NCBI RefSeq assembly: GCF_003611695.1 | Contig: NZ_RAWE01000009.1 | Span: 1-64,000, forward strand | Reading direction: 5' to 3' | Source: Corallococcus carmarthensis | GTDB taxonomy: Bacteria > Myxococcota > Myxococcia > Myxococcales > Myxococcaceae | Length of the DNA: 64,000 nucleotides | Part shown: piece by piece, positions 32,448 through 41,483 of the stretch | How the letters are laid out: each line of letters opens with the position of its first letter | Numbering within the stretch: position 1 is the stretch's first letter | Notes under the pieces: model-generated | The model's database searches: none | Told to the model about the DNA's origin: nothing | The model's input: the letters and a program-made list of their open reading frames with translations, nothing else | Made by a program: the position numbers and the translations under genes

Positions 32448-33140
32448 CTACTTCTGGGGCGCGAACTGCGCCGCTCCGTCCGTGGAGTCGTCGTTGAGCA
32501 CCTTCTCCACGGTGTCGATGAGCTGCTGGCCGTCGGTGGCGGTGACGCGCAGCTGGAAGCGGCCCTCGCCGATGCCCTCGAAGACGAAGTAGTTGTAGCT
32601 CTGGCGCTCCAGGGCCTTCCAGTCGCCGTCGCGCTTCCACTCCAGCTTCTTGATGGGCAGCCGGTGATTGCGCACCTGGATGGCCGTCCACCAGGGATTG
32701 CTGCCGTCCTTGAAGTGGTATTCCACCGGGCCGGCCACGTCGCAGGACACCGGCGTCCAGGTGATGTCCACGCGGCCGTCCTTCGCCTCCGCCACCTTGT
32801 CGAAGGCCTCGCGCGACAGGTCCAGGTGACCCTTATCGCAGTCGGGGCACTGGTCCACGATGCGCACGCGCACGCTGCCCTTGGGGCCGACGATGTCCAC
32901 GCATTCGCCGCAGACGGCGCTGTTGTCGTACTGCGCCTGGTTCATCGCGGCCACCATCTGGTCGCCGCCGGGCTCGAACGAACAGTTGCCGCCCCCGTTG
33001 GCGTCGTAGAAGGTCGCAATCCCTTTCTGCTCTGAACCCAGGCTCACGCCACCCCCGGAGGCAGAGTCTCCGCATGCCCCACAGGCAAGCGTGGCCAGGG
33101 TCAAAACCAGCGAGGATTTCCAGAAAGCGGGTCGGTTCAT
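32448..33140 (-). CDS. Expansin-like secreted lipoprotein
   Basis: The 230-residue protein matches bacterial expansins, which loosen plant-type cell-wall polysaccharide without hydrolysis. After an N-terminal signal with a Cys-rich lipobox region (ATLACGACGDS), the first domain reads GIATFYDANGGGNCSF, CGECVDIVGPKG, QCPDCDKGHLDLSREAF (the catalytic-type Asp is in HLDLS). The second, cellulose-binding-like domain has NPWWTAIQVRNHRLPIKKLEW and YNYFV with aromatic residues. The Cys pattern should form disulfides. I used ATG 33140; an upstream start at 33173 adds residues that look non-signal. It sits on the opposite strand between paralogues 2 and 3. Expansins are frequent in soil bacteria. Confidence 0.85.
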   Translation of the reverse strand: MNRPAFWKSSLVLTLATLACGACGDSASGGGVSLGSEQKGIATFYDANGGGNCSFEPGGDQMVAAMNQAQYDNSAVCGECVDIVGPKGSVRVRIVDQCPDCDKGHLDLSREAFDKVAEAKDGRVDITWTPVSCDVAGPVEYHFKDGSNPWWTAIQVRNHRLPIKKLEWKRDGDWKALERQSYNYFVFEGIGEGRFQLRVTATDGQQLIDTVEKVLNDDSTDGAAQFAPQK

Positions 33141-33262
33141 ACCGCGCACTATACACGCGGCGCTCCGCGTCAACGGCAGACAGAACTCCCCGTCTTGGTT
33201 CTGTCAGACGGGCTTGTTAGCGTCCGGGCCTTCCCCCTCCCCGAAATCGGAAAGGAATTCCC

Positions 33263-33865
33263 ATGATGAACAAGTTGACGTCCGTGGTGTGTCTGGGTTC
33301 TGCCCTCGCGCTCTCCGCCTGTGGCGCTCCGGAGCAGGAGGATGGCGCGGAGCTGGCGCAGCAGTCCGCGCGGCTGACGACGGCGTCCTCGCAGGGCTGT
33401 GACTACGAAGCGACCACGGTGCAGATCACCACCTCGCCGCCGCAGTACAACGTCGTGATCACCCGCACGGGCGGCGCCAGCTGCACCCTGACGACGGGCG
33501 CGTCGCAGGTCGTCCAGACCGTCCCGTTGAGCGCGCCGGGCACCGTGTCCCTCTCCGGCTCCAGCCTGGGGCTCGCGGTGGGCTTCGTGATGAAGAACGG
33601 CTGGAGCGGCTCGGCCGCCTACGTCTACGCCGTGCGCGCCGTGGACCCCACGACGCTGTCCACCACGCGCAACGGGGACATCTACTGCGACTACAACACG
33701 GGCAGCATCAGCACGGGCAGCCTCGGCATCTCCAGCAGCGGGACCAACCTGAGCGTCTCCGGCACCAAGGCATGCAAGATCGGCGGCCGTTCGGGGACCT
33801 ACTGGTACGGGACCTTCACCGACTTCTTCACCACCACCACGCCCCCGGTCCTCGGCGTCATCTGA
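33263..33865 (+). CDS. Secreted lipoprotein, paralogue 3 (divergent)
   Basis: This 200-residue protein has a signal with lipobox LALSAC and a mature domain that follows paralogues 1 and 2 in layout. It begins with SSQGCDYEATTV, has GLAVGFVMKNGWSGSA where the others have GVAVSYTYK, and ends with GTFTDFFTTTTPPVLGVI. The start is ATG 33263, directly followed by a second ATG, with GGAAAGG upstream. Its promoter differs from the duplicated block of paralogues 1 and 2, so regulation may differ. A 17-base hairpin terminator follows. Function unknown. Confidence 0.75.
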   Translation: MMNKLTSVVCLGSALALSACGAPEQEDGAELAQQSARLTTASSQGCDYEATTVQITTSPPQYNVVITRTGGASCTLTTGASQVVQTVPLSAPGTVSLSGSSLGLAVGFVMKNGWSGSAAYVYAVRAVDPTTLSTTRNGDIYCDYNTGSISTGSLGISSSGTNLSVSGTKACKIGGRSGTYWYGTFTDFFTTTTPPVLGVI

Positions 33866-33880
33866 CGCACCCCTGAAAAA

Positions 33881-33920
33881 GCCCTGCCCGCCACCGGCTC
33901 ATTCCGGTGGCGGGCAGGGC
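33881..33920 (-). terminator. Strong hairpin terminator for the VWA lipoprotein gene
   Basis: A 17-base perfect stem (33881-33897 with 33904-33920) closes a six-base loop. Reading leftward, a U-run follows, given by GAAAAA at 33876-33880. It lies between convergent genes and may also stop rightward transcription less efficiently. Confidence 0.8.
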
Positions 33921-33964
33921 CCCCCTTGCTGCGCGTTCCCCGGTGCTGCGTGCTGCGTGCTGCT

Positions 33965-35815
33965 TCAGCGGCCGTTGGCCGACGCGGTCGTCAGCGCGCG
34001 GGCCTGGCCGATGAGACGGACGAACTCGGTGCGGTCGGAGTCACCGGCCACGGCGCCCTCCGCCAGCTTCTGCGTGGTGGCCAGGGTCCAGCCCTCCGCG
34101 GCGGGCGCGGCGCGGAGGATGTCCGCGGTGGCGGCCACGGCCACGGCGAAGCGGAAGTCCGTGGACGCGGCCTCCATGGACGGCTTCAGGTTGGCGCGGG
34201 TGAGCGGGAAGGCCTGCTCCTTGGCCTCCGTGCCGTTGGGCGCCTTGGCGCGGATGCGCACGGTGGCCAGGTCCTGCGCCTCGCCAGTGAGCTCCACTTC
34301 GTACAGCGCCGTCACGGTGTGGCCCGCGCCAATCTCGCCCGCGTCCACCTTGTCGTCGCGGAAGTCCTTGTCCGCGATGTCGCGGTTCTCGTAGCCCATC
34401 AGGCGGTAGCGGCTGACGGCCTTCGGGTTGAACTCCACCTGGAACTTCACGTCCTTCGCGATGACCTCCAGCGTGCCGGTGAGCTGCGTCTCGAAGACCT
34501 TGCGCGCTTCCTTCATGCTGTCCACGTAGAAGCTGTTGCCGTTGCCCTTGTCCGCCAGCTGCTCCATCAGCGAGTCATGGTAGTTGCCCATGCCGAAGCC
34601 CACCGTGGTGAGGGTGACGCCCTCGGACACGTACTTCTGCACGCTGGCCAGCATGTCCTTCGGGGTCAGGTTGGGGCCGATGTTGGCGTCGCCGTCCGTG
34701 AGCACCACCACGCGGGACACCACGCCGCCCGCGGCCTTCTTCACCGCGTGCTTGTAGGCCGTCTCCATGCCGGAGCCCATGGCCGTGCCGCCGCCCGCGA
34801 CCAGCGTGTCCAGCGCCGCGTGGATCTTCTTCACGTCCGTGGCGGGCGTGGGGGCCAGCACGTCCCGCGTGGAGCCCGCGTAGGTGACGAGCGCCACGGT
34901 GTCGTTCTCGTTGAGGTTCTTCACCGCGACCTTGATGGATTCGATGGCCAGCGGCAGCTTGTCCGACGACGCCATGGAGCCGCTGGTGTCCACCAGGAAC
35001 ACCAGGTGCGCGGGCTTGCGCTGCGAACGGGAGACGACCTTGCCCTGCACGCCCACGCGCACGAACTGGCGGCGCGCGTTGAAGGGCGACGGCGCGCCCT
35101 CCATGTGCACCGTGAAGGCGCCTTCCTCCGGCGGGGTGTAGCGGTACTTGAAGTAGTTGACGAACTCCTCCACGCGCACCGCGTGGGTGGGCGGCAGCTG
35201 GCCATTCTGCAGGTAGCGCCGCGCCATGGAGTAGGAGGCCGTGTCCACGTCCGCCGCGAAGGTGGACAGCGCGTCCTTCGCCGTCTCCGTGAAGCCGTTG
35301 GGCTTGTAGACCTCGAAGGTGTTGCCGCCCTGGGCGATGCCCTTGTCATCGCCCAGATCCTGCTGCTTGGACTTCTCCATCGGCTGCTGGAGCGGAGCCG
35401 GGGCGACGATTCCGCCCACGGCGCCCGCGCCCATGGGCAGGCTCATGGCGGCCTTGGACTCCTTCTTGGGCATCTCGCGGCGCATCGCCGGCTCCGGCGC
35501 CACGGCTCCGGAAGAGGACGGGGCGCTGGCCAGGGCATTGGCGGACTCGCTCTCCTCGACGGTCACGGGCGCGGCGGCGTCACGGGGCTTCTTGGCGGCC
35601 GGGGTGGAGGGCGGAGGCGGAGGCGCGGCGAGAGCCCTGGCGTCGCCCTCGTCCTTGGAGGGAGTGCTCTGGGTGGTCGCGACGGCCTGGGGGCGGAGCT
35701 CGGTGCGCGACACGCCCTGCGCCGGCTCCATCGAGGAGCACGCGCTCACGAGGCTGGCGCAGACGAGGGCACCACTGACGAAGGACACGCGGCGCTTCGA
35801 GAAGAACGGGGACAT
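33965..35815 (-). CDS. VWA-domain lipoprotein of the YfbK type
   Basis: The 616-residue protein has a lipoprotein signal (CASLVSAC) followed by about 130 residues of Ala/Pro/Ser-rich linker. A von Willebrand A-like domain lies at about 265-450 and a C-terminal domain to 616. The metal-adhesion motif is intact: DTSGSM near residue 275, GGTAMGSGM, and [10 protein letters not shown]. Such proteins bind partner proteins in a Mg-dependent way. A segment N-terminal to the VWA ([20 protein letters not shown]) and the terminal region are typical of YfbK-like proteins. It is probably on the outer membrane or cell surface. It is monocistronic with a strong terminator. Function beyond adhesion is unknown. 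Confidence 0.85.
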   Translation of the reverse strand: MSPFFSKRRVSFVSGALVCASLVSACSSMEPAQGVSRTELRPQAVATTQSTPSKDEGDARALAAPPPPPSTPAAKKPRDAAAPVTVEESESANALASAPSSSGAVAPEPAMRREMPKKESKAAMSLPMGAGAVGGIVAPAPLQQPMEKSKQQDLGDDKGIAQGGNTFEVYKPNGFTETAKDALSTFAADVDTASYSMARRYLQNGQLPPTHAVRVEEFVNYFKYRYTPPEEGAFTVHMEGAPSPFNARRQFVRVGVQGKVVSRSQRKPAHLVFLVDTSGSMASSDKLPLAIESIKVAVKNLNENDTVALVTYAGSTRDVLAPTPATDVKKIHAALDTLVAGGGTAMGSGMETAYKHAVKKAAGGVVSRVVVLTDGDANIGPNLTPKDMLASVQKYVSEGVTLTTVGFGMGNYHDSLMEQLADKGNGNSFYVDSMKEARKVFETQLTGTLEVIAKDVKFQVEFNPKAVSRYRLMGYENRDIADKDFRDDKVDAGEIGAGHTVTALYEVELTGEAQDLATVRIRAKAPNGTEAKEQAFPLTRANLKPSMEAASTDFRFAVAVAATADILRAAPAAEGWTLATTQKLAEGAVAGDSDRTEFVRLIGQARALTTASANGR

Positions 35816-35956
35816 TCAGGCTCCGGGGCAGGAGAAAGTCAGCGTGCCCCTGGAAACGGCCGACCTCCGGAATGGGTTTATCCGGTGAATTTTTCCCGGG
35901 TCCGCCCGTGGCCCGCGCTTGCGTGGGGGGACCCCTTTTTGCGACGGTCCCCGGCC

Positions 35957-36445
35957 ATGGAGACGACACGACCGTTCCGGATTCTGGGCATCCAGCAGAT
36001 CGCCGTCGGAGGGCTGGACAAGGGCGCCCTGCGAAAGCTGTGGGTGGACACGCTGGGCCTGACGGCCCACGGCACCTACCGCAGCGAGAAGGAGAACGTG
36101 GACGAGGACATCGTCGTGGCGGGCGCGGGCCCCTTCAAGGTGGAGGTGGACTTGATGCAGCCCGTCAATCCCGACGGCCGTCCCAAGGTGCACGACCCCG
36201 CGCTCAACCACGTGGGCCTGTGGGTGGACGACCTGGCCGTGGCCGTCAAGTGGCTGGAGGGGCAGGGCATGCGCTTCACGCCCGGCGGCATCCGCAAGGG
36301 CGCGGCGGGCTTCGACGTGTGCTTCATCCACCCGAAGGCGAGTGATCAGTTCCCGCTGAGCGGCGAGGGTGTGCTGATCGAACTGGTGCAGGCCCCGCCG
36401 GACGTCATCCGCGCCTTCGAACAGGCCGCATCCAGCGCGCACTGA
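35957..36445 (+). CDS. VOC-superfamily (glyoxalase-like) protein
   Basis: The 162-residue protein has two beta-alpha-beta-beta-beta halves of the vicinal oxygen chelate fold. Segments [27 protein letters not shown] and [26 protein letters not shown] are the half repeats; metal residues fit in the His of ALNHVG and the Glu of [10 protein letters not shown]. The first half has Gln where a metal His is often found (IQQIAV), so the site may be incomplete. It resembles lactoylglutathione lyase and methylmalonyl-CoA epimerase relatives; the reaction is unknown. The last 41 bases overlap the 3' end of the convergent acyltransferase gene. Confidence 0.75.
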   Translation: METTRPFRILGIQQIAVGGLDKGALRKLWVDTLGLTAHGTYRSEKENVDEDIVVAGAGPFKVEVDLMQPVNPDGRPKVHDPALNHVGLWVDDLAVAVKWLEGQGMRFTPGGIRKGAAGFDVCFIHPKASDQFPLSGEGVLIELVQAPPDVIRAFEQAASSAH

Positions 36446-37529
36446 GCAGCAGCTGGCCCGCGCGCGTGAAGGCCTTCTTCACCGCGCGCTCCACCGGATC
36501 CCACGCGAGGCACAGCACGAACGTGCACGCGATGAGCAGCGCGAGCAGGCCCGAGAACTTCAGCCACCCGCTGGAGTCGCCCCATACCTTCTGGAACGAG
36601 AAGACGCCGAAGACGCGGTAGTACAGCAGCATCTCGTGGAAGAAGTACGCGGACAGCGACGCGGTGCCAAAGACCTCCAGGAAGCGGCGCGCGCGGGAGG
36701 GCTTCGCGTCCGGCGCCATCCGTCCCTCCACCCACAGCATCACCAGCAGCACCGCGCAGACCCACATGAAGCGGGTGGCGGAGTTGGACGGGTTGGTGAC
36801 GAAGAAGCGGTGCGGCGGGTAGAGGTCGCTGAGCACGCGCGGCATCAACGTCCCCGCGAGCCCCACTGCGATGAGGAAGCCCAGGGCCCACGCCAGCCCC
36901 TTGCGGCCCCACGCGCCCGCGATGCAGCCAGAGAAGGCGCCCAGCCACGCGAAGCCCACCCACGGCACCAGCGGGAAGGGGGCCCAGGAGGACTTGCGAA
37001 GGAACGACGCCCAGGGCTCGCCCGCGGAGTCGCTGAAGGGCGCCAGCGCGAACGCCACCATCGCCAGCACGAACGCGGTGCCCGCGAGCACGCGAGGCCG
37101 TGAGGCGAGCAGCGCGGCCATGGGCAGCGTGATCAGCAGGCACAGGCCCACGCAGTGGAGGATGTCCAGGCGCAGCAGCCACACGGGCTCGGTGCGGATG
37201 GGGAACCAGACGGCGTTGACGAGCGCGGCGACCGCGAACACCTCCGCGATGCGGCGCAGGTTGCGGGGCACGCGCTCGTGCAGCACGCCCGCGGCGGCGC
37301 TGCGCACCATGAGCAGCGCCAGCGCGAACCCGGCGGAGAAGATGAACGCGGGGGCCACCAGGCCGTCCACCTTGAGCAGCCGTCCGGTCCACTCGCTCTT
37401 GCGCAGCTCGGGAGTGAGCAGCACGAGCGCGTGGGTCTGGATCATCACGAGGACGGAGAGGCCGCGCAGCCAGTCAATGGCGCGCACGCGCTCGCGGGAG
37501 GCCGGGGCGGCGGAGGGCAGGGTGCTCAC
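36405..37529 (-). CDS. Multi-pass membrane acyltransferase (DUF1624-like)
   Basis: The 374-residue protein has about ten transmembrane helices. The N-terminal signature [19 protein letters not shown] matches the heparan-alpha-glucosaminide N-acetyltransferase-like family, in which the His is catalytic. Such enzymes move acyl groups across the membrane to sugars or lipids. Further hallmarks are [15 protein letters not shown] and [13 protein letters not shown]. The GTG at 37529 gives the expected short N-terminal tail before the signature. The gene overlaps 41 bases of the opposing VOC gene at its 3' end. The acceptor is unknown. Confidence 0.8.
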   Translation of the reverse strand: MSTLPSAAPASRERVRAIDWLRGLSVLVMIQTHALVLLTPELRKSEWTGRLLKVDGLVAPAFIFSAGFALALLMVRSAAAGVLHERVPRNLRRIAEVFAVAALVNAVWFPIRTEPVWLLRLDILHCVGLCLLITLPMAALLASRPRVLAGTAFVLAMVAFALAPFSDSAGEPWASFLRKSSWAPFPLVPWVGFAWLGAFSGCIAGAWGRKGLAWALGFLIAVGLAGTLMPRVLSDLYPPHRFFVTNPSNSATRFMWVCAVLLVMLWVEGRMAPDAKPSRARRFLEVFGTASLSAYFFHEMLLYYRVFGVFSFQKVWGDSSGWLKFSGLLALLIACTFVLCLAWDPVERAVKKAFTRAGQLLLSARWMRPVRRRG

Positions 37530-37597
37530 GGGGGGCGCTACCCTACGTCGGTCCCGCGGGCGGTTGCACGCACCCGCGGGACCGGGAACTCGTTGGA

Positions 37598-39478
37598 CTA
37601 CCAGCTGACTGCGTCGAGGTACGCCGTCCCCTTCCACGTGCCGGTCGTCTGGAACTCCACGCCCAGCTGGTACAGCGGGGTGGTGGAGCCGGAGGGCAGC
37701 TTCACGGTGATGGCGTTCCAGGCGCCGGCCTTGAGGCTGCCGACGGCGATCCAGTTGCCAGTCCAGCGCCAGTTCGAGGACGCGCCTTCGATGGCGTAGG
37801 GCTGGACGCCGGTGATCTTGCTGCCAGTGGGCAGCCACAGCCGGAACGTCACCGTCTTGCCGGACGGCACGGCCGCGTTGGCCACGGCCACCGTGCCCTG
37901 GCCGGACGTGCCGTTGAAGGGCACGGCCAGCGAACGGGCGCCCGCGTAGGCCTGGGTCGTCGTGGTGCTCACGGCCGACAGCGCGGCGCCGCTGGCGCTC
38001 CAGCCCTGCGCGCTGGACTCGAAGCCGTACTTCGACGTGTCGCCCGGGGTGCCCGCGTCGGAGGAGCCAGTGCCCGCATCGGTGCCTGCATCGGGACGCG
38101 TGCCGCCGTCCACGCCACCGTCGGTGCCTGCATCGGGACGCGTGCCGCCATCCACGCCGCCGTCGGTGCCCGCGTCGACCGGCGGGGTGCCAGCGTCCAC
38201 GGTGCCACCGTCGGTGGAGCCGCCTCCGCCCGGGGGCGGAAGGGTGGTGCCGGCCGCGGGCAGGAGGAGGCCGCCCGCGTTGAGGAACACGCCCGCGCGC
38301 TGCTTCAGGTAGGGCTGGCCGTCGGTGGCCTGGTCGTTCTGGTAGGAGCTCTGGCCGCCCGCGCCCGCGCCGTACAGCAGGGCGACGACGCCCACGTTGG
38401 CGAACTTGCGCCGGTGCGCGTCACCGCTCGCGCCGAAGAAGTACTCGGTGCGGTTGTCCTTGTATCCCTGGCGCGGCCCGCCGCTGTTGTTGATGTTGAG
38501 GTGGTTGGAGTTGCCCAGCGGGATCTGCCACAGCATCCAGCGCTTGCCAGAGGTCTGGTTCCAGAGGCGCAGCCACTCCGCGTAGCGGTTGTACGAGCGC
38601 GACGTGAGGGACGCGGTGTCGCTCATGTCCCAGGTGTGATCCGCGCCCTGGGTGAGCCGGTAGAAGTCCGCGTCGCGGTCCAGCGGGTCGCCCACGATCA
38701 CGTCGTAGGTCGCCCCGGTGACGTTGGTGGCGAGCCCCAGCGGCTTGAGGAAGTTGACGACCTTGTCCACCTCCGGCTGGAGCGGATCCGTCAGCGAGTT
38801 GAACGCGATGTCCTTGCCGCTGGCCCACGCGGAGATGTGCAGGCCCAGCACGACGTTGTTCGCGCCCACGGCCTTGCGCAGCTGGAGGAACGCCAGGCTC
38901 CACCCGGCCACGGTGTTGGGCAGGCCCGCGAGCTCCGGCATGCCGGTGGAGGCGATGGCCGCGGGAGCGTTGGGGTTGGAGGCCGTCTGGAACTGGAGCA
39001 GGCCCACCACGTCCGGCTCCACGTGGACGATGACCGGGCCGCCAAAGGTCTTCGCGCGCTGGAGGAGCAGCTTCACGTCCTCGAAGTAGGTGCGCATGGT
39101 GCTGGCGTTCTTCAGCTTCGCGAGCGTCTCCTGCTCGCCGCCGCCCGCCTCACCGAAGAGCTGGTACCAGGTGACGACGGGGACGTAGCCCTGGGCCTTC
39201 GTCTCCGTGAAGAAGCTGGCGGCCCAGCTGCCGTCATGGGCGCCGTAGCCCCAGTTGTCCGCCCAGCCCTTGGTGAAGTAGCGGTAGCGCGCGTCCCACG
39301 GCACGTCGCTGTCCCGCATCCAGTTCTGGCCGGCCTCTTCGAAGAGGCCCACCATCAAGCGGTTCTGGAAGGCGGGGGGCACGGGGCCCTGCACACCCGT
39401 GGCGGCCTGGGCGGTCAGCGCCCCGAGACACGTCAGCGTCAGCAGCGCCGCGAAGGCGCGTCGAATGGTGTTGGTCAT
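37598..39478 (-). CDS. Secreted glycosidase-like protein with Asp/Gly linker and carbohydrate-binding-like C-terminus
   Basis: The 626-residue protein has a signal peptide (LLTLTCLGALTAQA), then a 370-residue catalytic-like domain of probable TIM-barrel fold (VPVVTWYQLFGEAGGGEQ, GPVIVHVEPDVVGLLQF, NVVLGLHISAWASGKDI, MLWQIPLGNSNH). The Glu and Asp of HVEPDVV are candidates for catalysis, and WQIPLGN suggests sugar stacking. A linker at about residues 425-500 has tandem DGG/DAGT repeats encoded by a 42-base repeat. The C-terminal 130 residues form a jelly-roll like a carbohydrate-binding module (YAGARSLAVPF, AYLDAVSW). It is probably an exported polysaccharide-degrading enzyme; no family number can be assigned with certainty. 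ATG 39478 was used. Confidence 0.7.
   Translation of the reverse strand: MTNTIRRAFAALLTLTCLGALTAQAATGVQGPVPPAFQNRLMVGLFEEAGQNWMRDSDVPWDARYRYFTKGWADNWGYGAHDGSWAASFFTETKAQGYVPVVTWYQLFGEAGGGEQETLAKLKNASTMRTYFEDVKLLLQRAKTFGGPVIVHVEPDVVGLLQFQTASNPNAPAAIASTGMPELAGLPNTVAGWSLAFLQLRKAVGANNVVLGLHISAWASGKDIAFNSLTDPLQPEVDKVVNFLKPLGLATNVTGATYDVIVGDPLDRDADFYRLTQGADHTWDMSDTASLTSRSYNRYAEWLRLWNQTSGKRWMLWQIPLGNSNHLNINNSGGPRQGYKDNRTEYFFGASGDAHRRKFANVGVVALLYGAGAGGQSSYQNDQATDGQPYLKQRAGVFLNAGGLLLPAAGTTLPPPGGGGSTDGGTVDAGTPPVDAGTDGGVDGGTRPDAGTDGGVDGGTRPDAGTDAGTGSSDAGTPGDTSKYGFESSAQGWSASGAALSAVSTTTTQAYAGARSLAVPFNGTSGQGTVAVANAAVPSGKTVTFRLWLPTGSKITGVQPYAIEGASSNWRWTGNWIAVGSLKAGAWNAITVKLPSGSTTPLYQLGVEFQTTGTWKGTAYLDAVSW
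38079..38162. repeat. 42-base tandem repeat (two copies) in the glycosidase linker
   Basis: 38079-38120 and 38121-38162 differ at only two positions. On the coding (minus) strand each unit encodes the 14-residue repeat DGGVDGGTRPDAGT. A third, degenerate copy follows. Length variation between strains is likely. Confidence 0.8.
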
Positions 39479-39613
39479 GGAGGCGCTAGTACGCTCCGGC
39501 GCCCCCAGTCCTTCCGGTCTGCCCGCGTCCCACACTTGGCCGTCCGCCCATCGGACATGCCGCCGGGGCCTTATCAGGCCGCTATGCGACCAAGCTCTCT
39601 TCGCGTGGATGTT

Positions 39614-40168
39614 TCACGGAGGGCAGACCAGACCCGGTTCACCGGCGTCCACGTCCTGCAACGCGAGCAGACACGTGAGCGCGTCCGGATCCACGGCATC
39701 CATCAGGTAGGTGCGGCGCCAGAGCAGCGCGGCGAAGCGCTTGGGCAGCTGCGAGTCCGGAGCGACGAGCGCGCGGTGCACACCGTTGCTGCCCACCGCG
39801 GCCTGCGCCTGCGCGGCCTCCAGCTTCGCGACCTCGTCGGGGCAACCCTCCGGGCAGTTGTAGAGGAACACCGCGTGACCGTGCTCCAGGTTGTGGATCC
39901 ACGAACAGCGTGGCTGCTCCGTGTCGAAGCTTCGGCACGACAGCCACGTGGGACAGTGCATGCCGGAGTTGGGCGGATTCTCCCCGTTGCCGCACCCGGT
40001 GCTGCTGCACGAGCTCACGTGACTGGCTGACGAGGTGTCCGACAGCGGGAACGAATACTTCTCGCAGGCTTCGCCACCAGGATTGGGCGGATCATCGTTC
40101 GTTGAACCGCAGGCGAGGAACAGCGAGAAGAGGAGGGCGGAGAGGGCGCGAGGCATCCACCCCGTCAT
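39614..40168 (-). CDS. DUF3105-type lipoprotein
   Basis: The 184-residue protein has a signal peptide with probable lipobox (SLFLACGS). The mature part shows DUF3105 features: NPPNSGMHCPTW, CSWIHNLEHGHAVFLYNCP and a C-terminal Cys pair. DUF3105 proteins are small secreted proteins of unknown function; the conserved HNLEHG suggests a metal site. Nine or more Cys indicate disulfide bonds in the periplasm. The ATG at 40168 follows the DHH gene stop by 21 bases on the same strand, so the two may be co-transcribed. Confidence 0.75.
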   Translation of the reverse strand: MTGWMPRALSALLFSLFLACGSTNDDPPNPGGEACEKYSFPLSDTSSASHVSSCSSTGCGNGENPPNSGMHCPTWLSCRSFDTEQPRCSWIHNLEHGHAVFLYNCPEGCPDEVAKLEAAQAQAAVGSNGVHRALVAPDSQLPKRFAALLWRRTYLMDAVDPDALTCLLALQDVDAGEPGLVCPP

Positions 40169-40189
40169 ATCGCAATGGCCCTTCGGGAC

Positions 40190-41290
40190 TCATCCCGGCG
40201 CGACCCCGCGCCGCTCCACGTCCCGGCCGCTCAGCCCCCGGAAGCCCAGGGCGTCCATCAGGCGCAGGAAGTCCGCGGGAGGCAGGCTTCCGCCCGTGGC
40301 CCGCGAATGGCCATGCGCGAACGCGCCTCCCATCTGCGGCAGGTCCAGCTCCTGCAACAGCGCGAGCAGGTCCACCGGCGCGCGGCTTCGCAGCACGAAG
40401 TTCACGCGGCCGGGCAGGTAGCCCGTGTTGGCGGCGATGACGATGTGCTCCGGCAACCGTTGCACCCAGCGCATCGCCACCAGTGGGTGCACCTGCGCCT
40501 CGGAGCTGAACATCAGGAGCGCCAGGTTGCCCGCGAAGCGCGGTGGCGTCTTCGCGCACCGGGCCACCTCGCGCTGCACCTCCAGACGGCAGTCGCGCAG
40601 CGCATCCACGCCGGGCACACGTCCCTCCGCGATGTCCGTCGCGTTGCCCGCGCGCAGCAGCACCTGCATCGCCAGTGGAGCCGCGAACCGGCTGGAGCGC
40701 CGGGCCGCGTTGATCAGCGCCACCGCCTCCGTGACGGACGAACGCTTCGCCCGCCGCAGCGCGTCCTTGAGGAACGGCATCGGCGCGTCCACGCCCAGGT
40801 CCGCCACCGTCCCCAGCACCGCCAGCCACTCCAAGGGGCCGGGCACGACGAACGACGACATCAGCACGTACGTGAGCAGGCTCGTGTTCGCCACGGGCTC
40901 ATGGCCGTAGGCGGTGAGCACCTGCGCGCCGGGTGGGAACGCGTCCGAGGCATGGTGGTCCACCACCAGCGTGGGCACCCCGGGCAGCAGCGGCTCCGCG
41001 CGGCTGCCCATGTTCAGCACCACCAGTGCTTCCGTGGAGGAGGCGCCCAGCCGCTCCAGGAAGGCCGGATGGTGGATGTCCTCTCCCTTGCCCGGCAGGC
41101 GCGCCGTCGGCCGCGCTCCCAGGGATTGAAGCGCCCGGAGCATCAGCACTCCGGACGTGAGCCCATCCACGTCCGTGTGCGGCGCCACGAGCACGTGCTT
41201 GTCCCGGCAGGCCTCCAGGAACTCGCGCGCCTGGTCCATCGCCGCCTCTGGCGCCGGCCAGTGCGCGTCCTTGGTGTGTCCCAGAAGCAT
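40190..41290 (-). CDS. DHH-family phosphoesterase (RecJ-like)
   Basis: This 366-residue protein has the DHH catalytic motifs: HTDVDGLTSG (residues 38-47, the DxD motif) and the VDHHAS motif near residue 110 (the signature DHH). The C-terminal region ends with FAHGHSRATGGSLP, a DHHA1-like ligand loop. Members hydrolyse single-stranded nucleic acids or cyclic dinucleotides with manganese. Full-length RecJ is about 570 residues, so this shorter form is a RecJ-like or NrnA/GdpP-type enzyme. No PAS or membrane domain is present. The ATG at 41290 has a poor site; the frame and length fit. It lies divergent from the M2 peptidase gene across 193 bases. Confidence 0.8.
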   Translation of the reverse strand: MLLGHTKDAHWPAPEAAMDQAREFLEACRDKHVLVAPHTDVDGLTSGVLMLRALQSLGARPTARLPGKGEDIHHPAFLERLGASSTEALVVLNMGSRAEPLLPGVPTLVVDHHASDAFPPGAQVLTAYGHEPVANTSLLTYVLMSSFVVPGPLEWLAVLGTVADLGVDAPMPFLKDALRRAKRSSVTEAVALINAARRSSRFAAPLAMQVLLRAGNATDIAEGRVPGVDALRDCRLEVQREVARCAKTPPRFAGNLALLMFSSEAQVHPLVAMRWVQRLPEHIVIAANTGYLPGRVNFVLRSRAPVDLLALLQELDLPQMGGAFAHGHSRATGGSLPPADFLRLMDALGFRGLSGRDVERRGVAPG

Positions 41291-41483
41291 GAACCAAAGC
41301 TGTCACTGCCTGTAGCGGCACGGCAGGGCGCGCCCGTCATGGCTGGCTGCCCTCCGGACGGCCCCCGGTCCGGGCTCACGTTCGTCGCCGCATTGCGTCT
41401 GGTTCATGCGCGGTGAACAGGGCACGTGGGCGCCGTGACTTGGCGGGTGCGAGGGCAGGGCACTTCCCATAGTGTCCGCGCCC

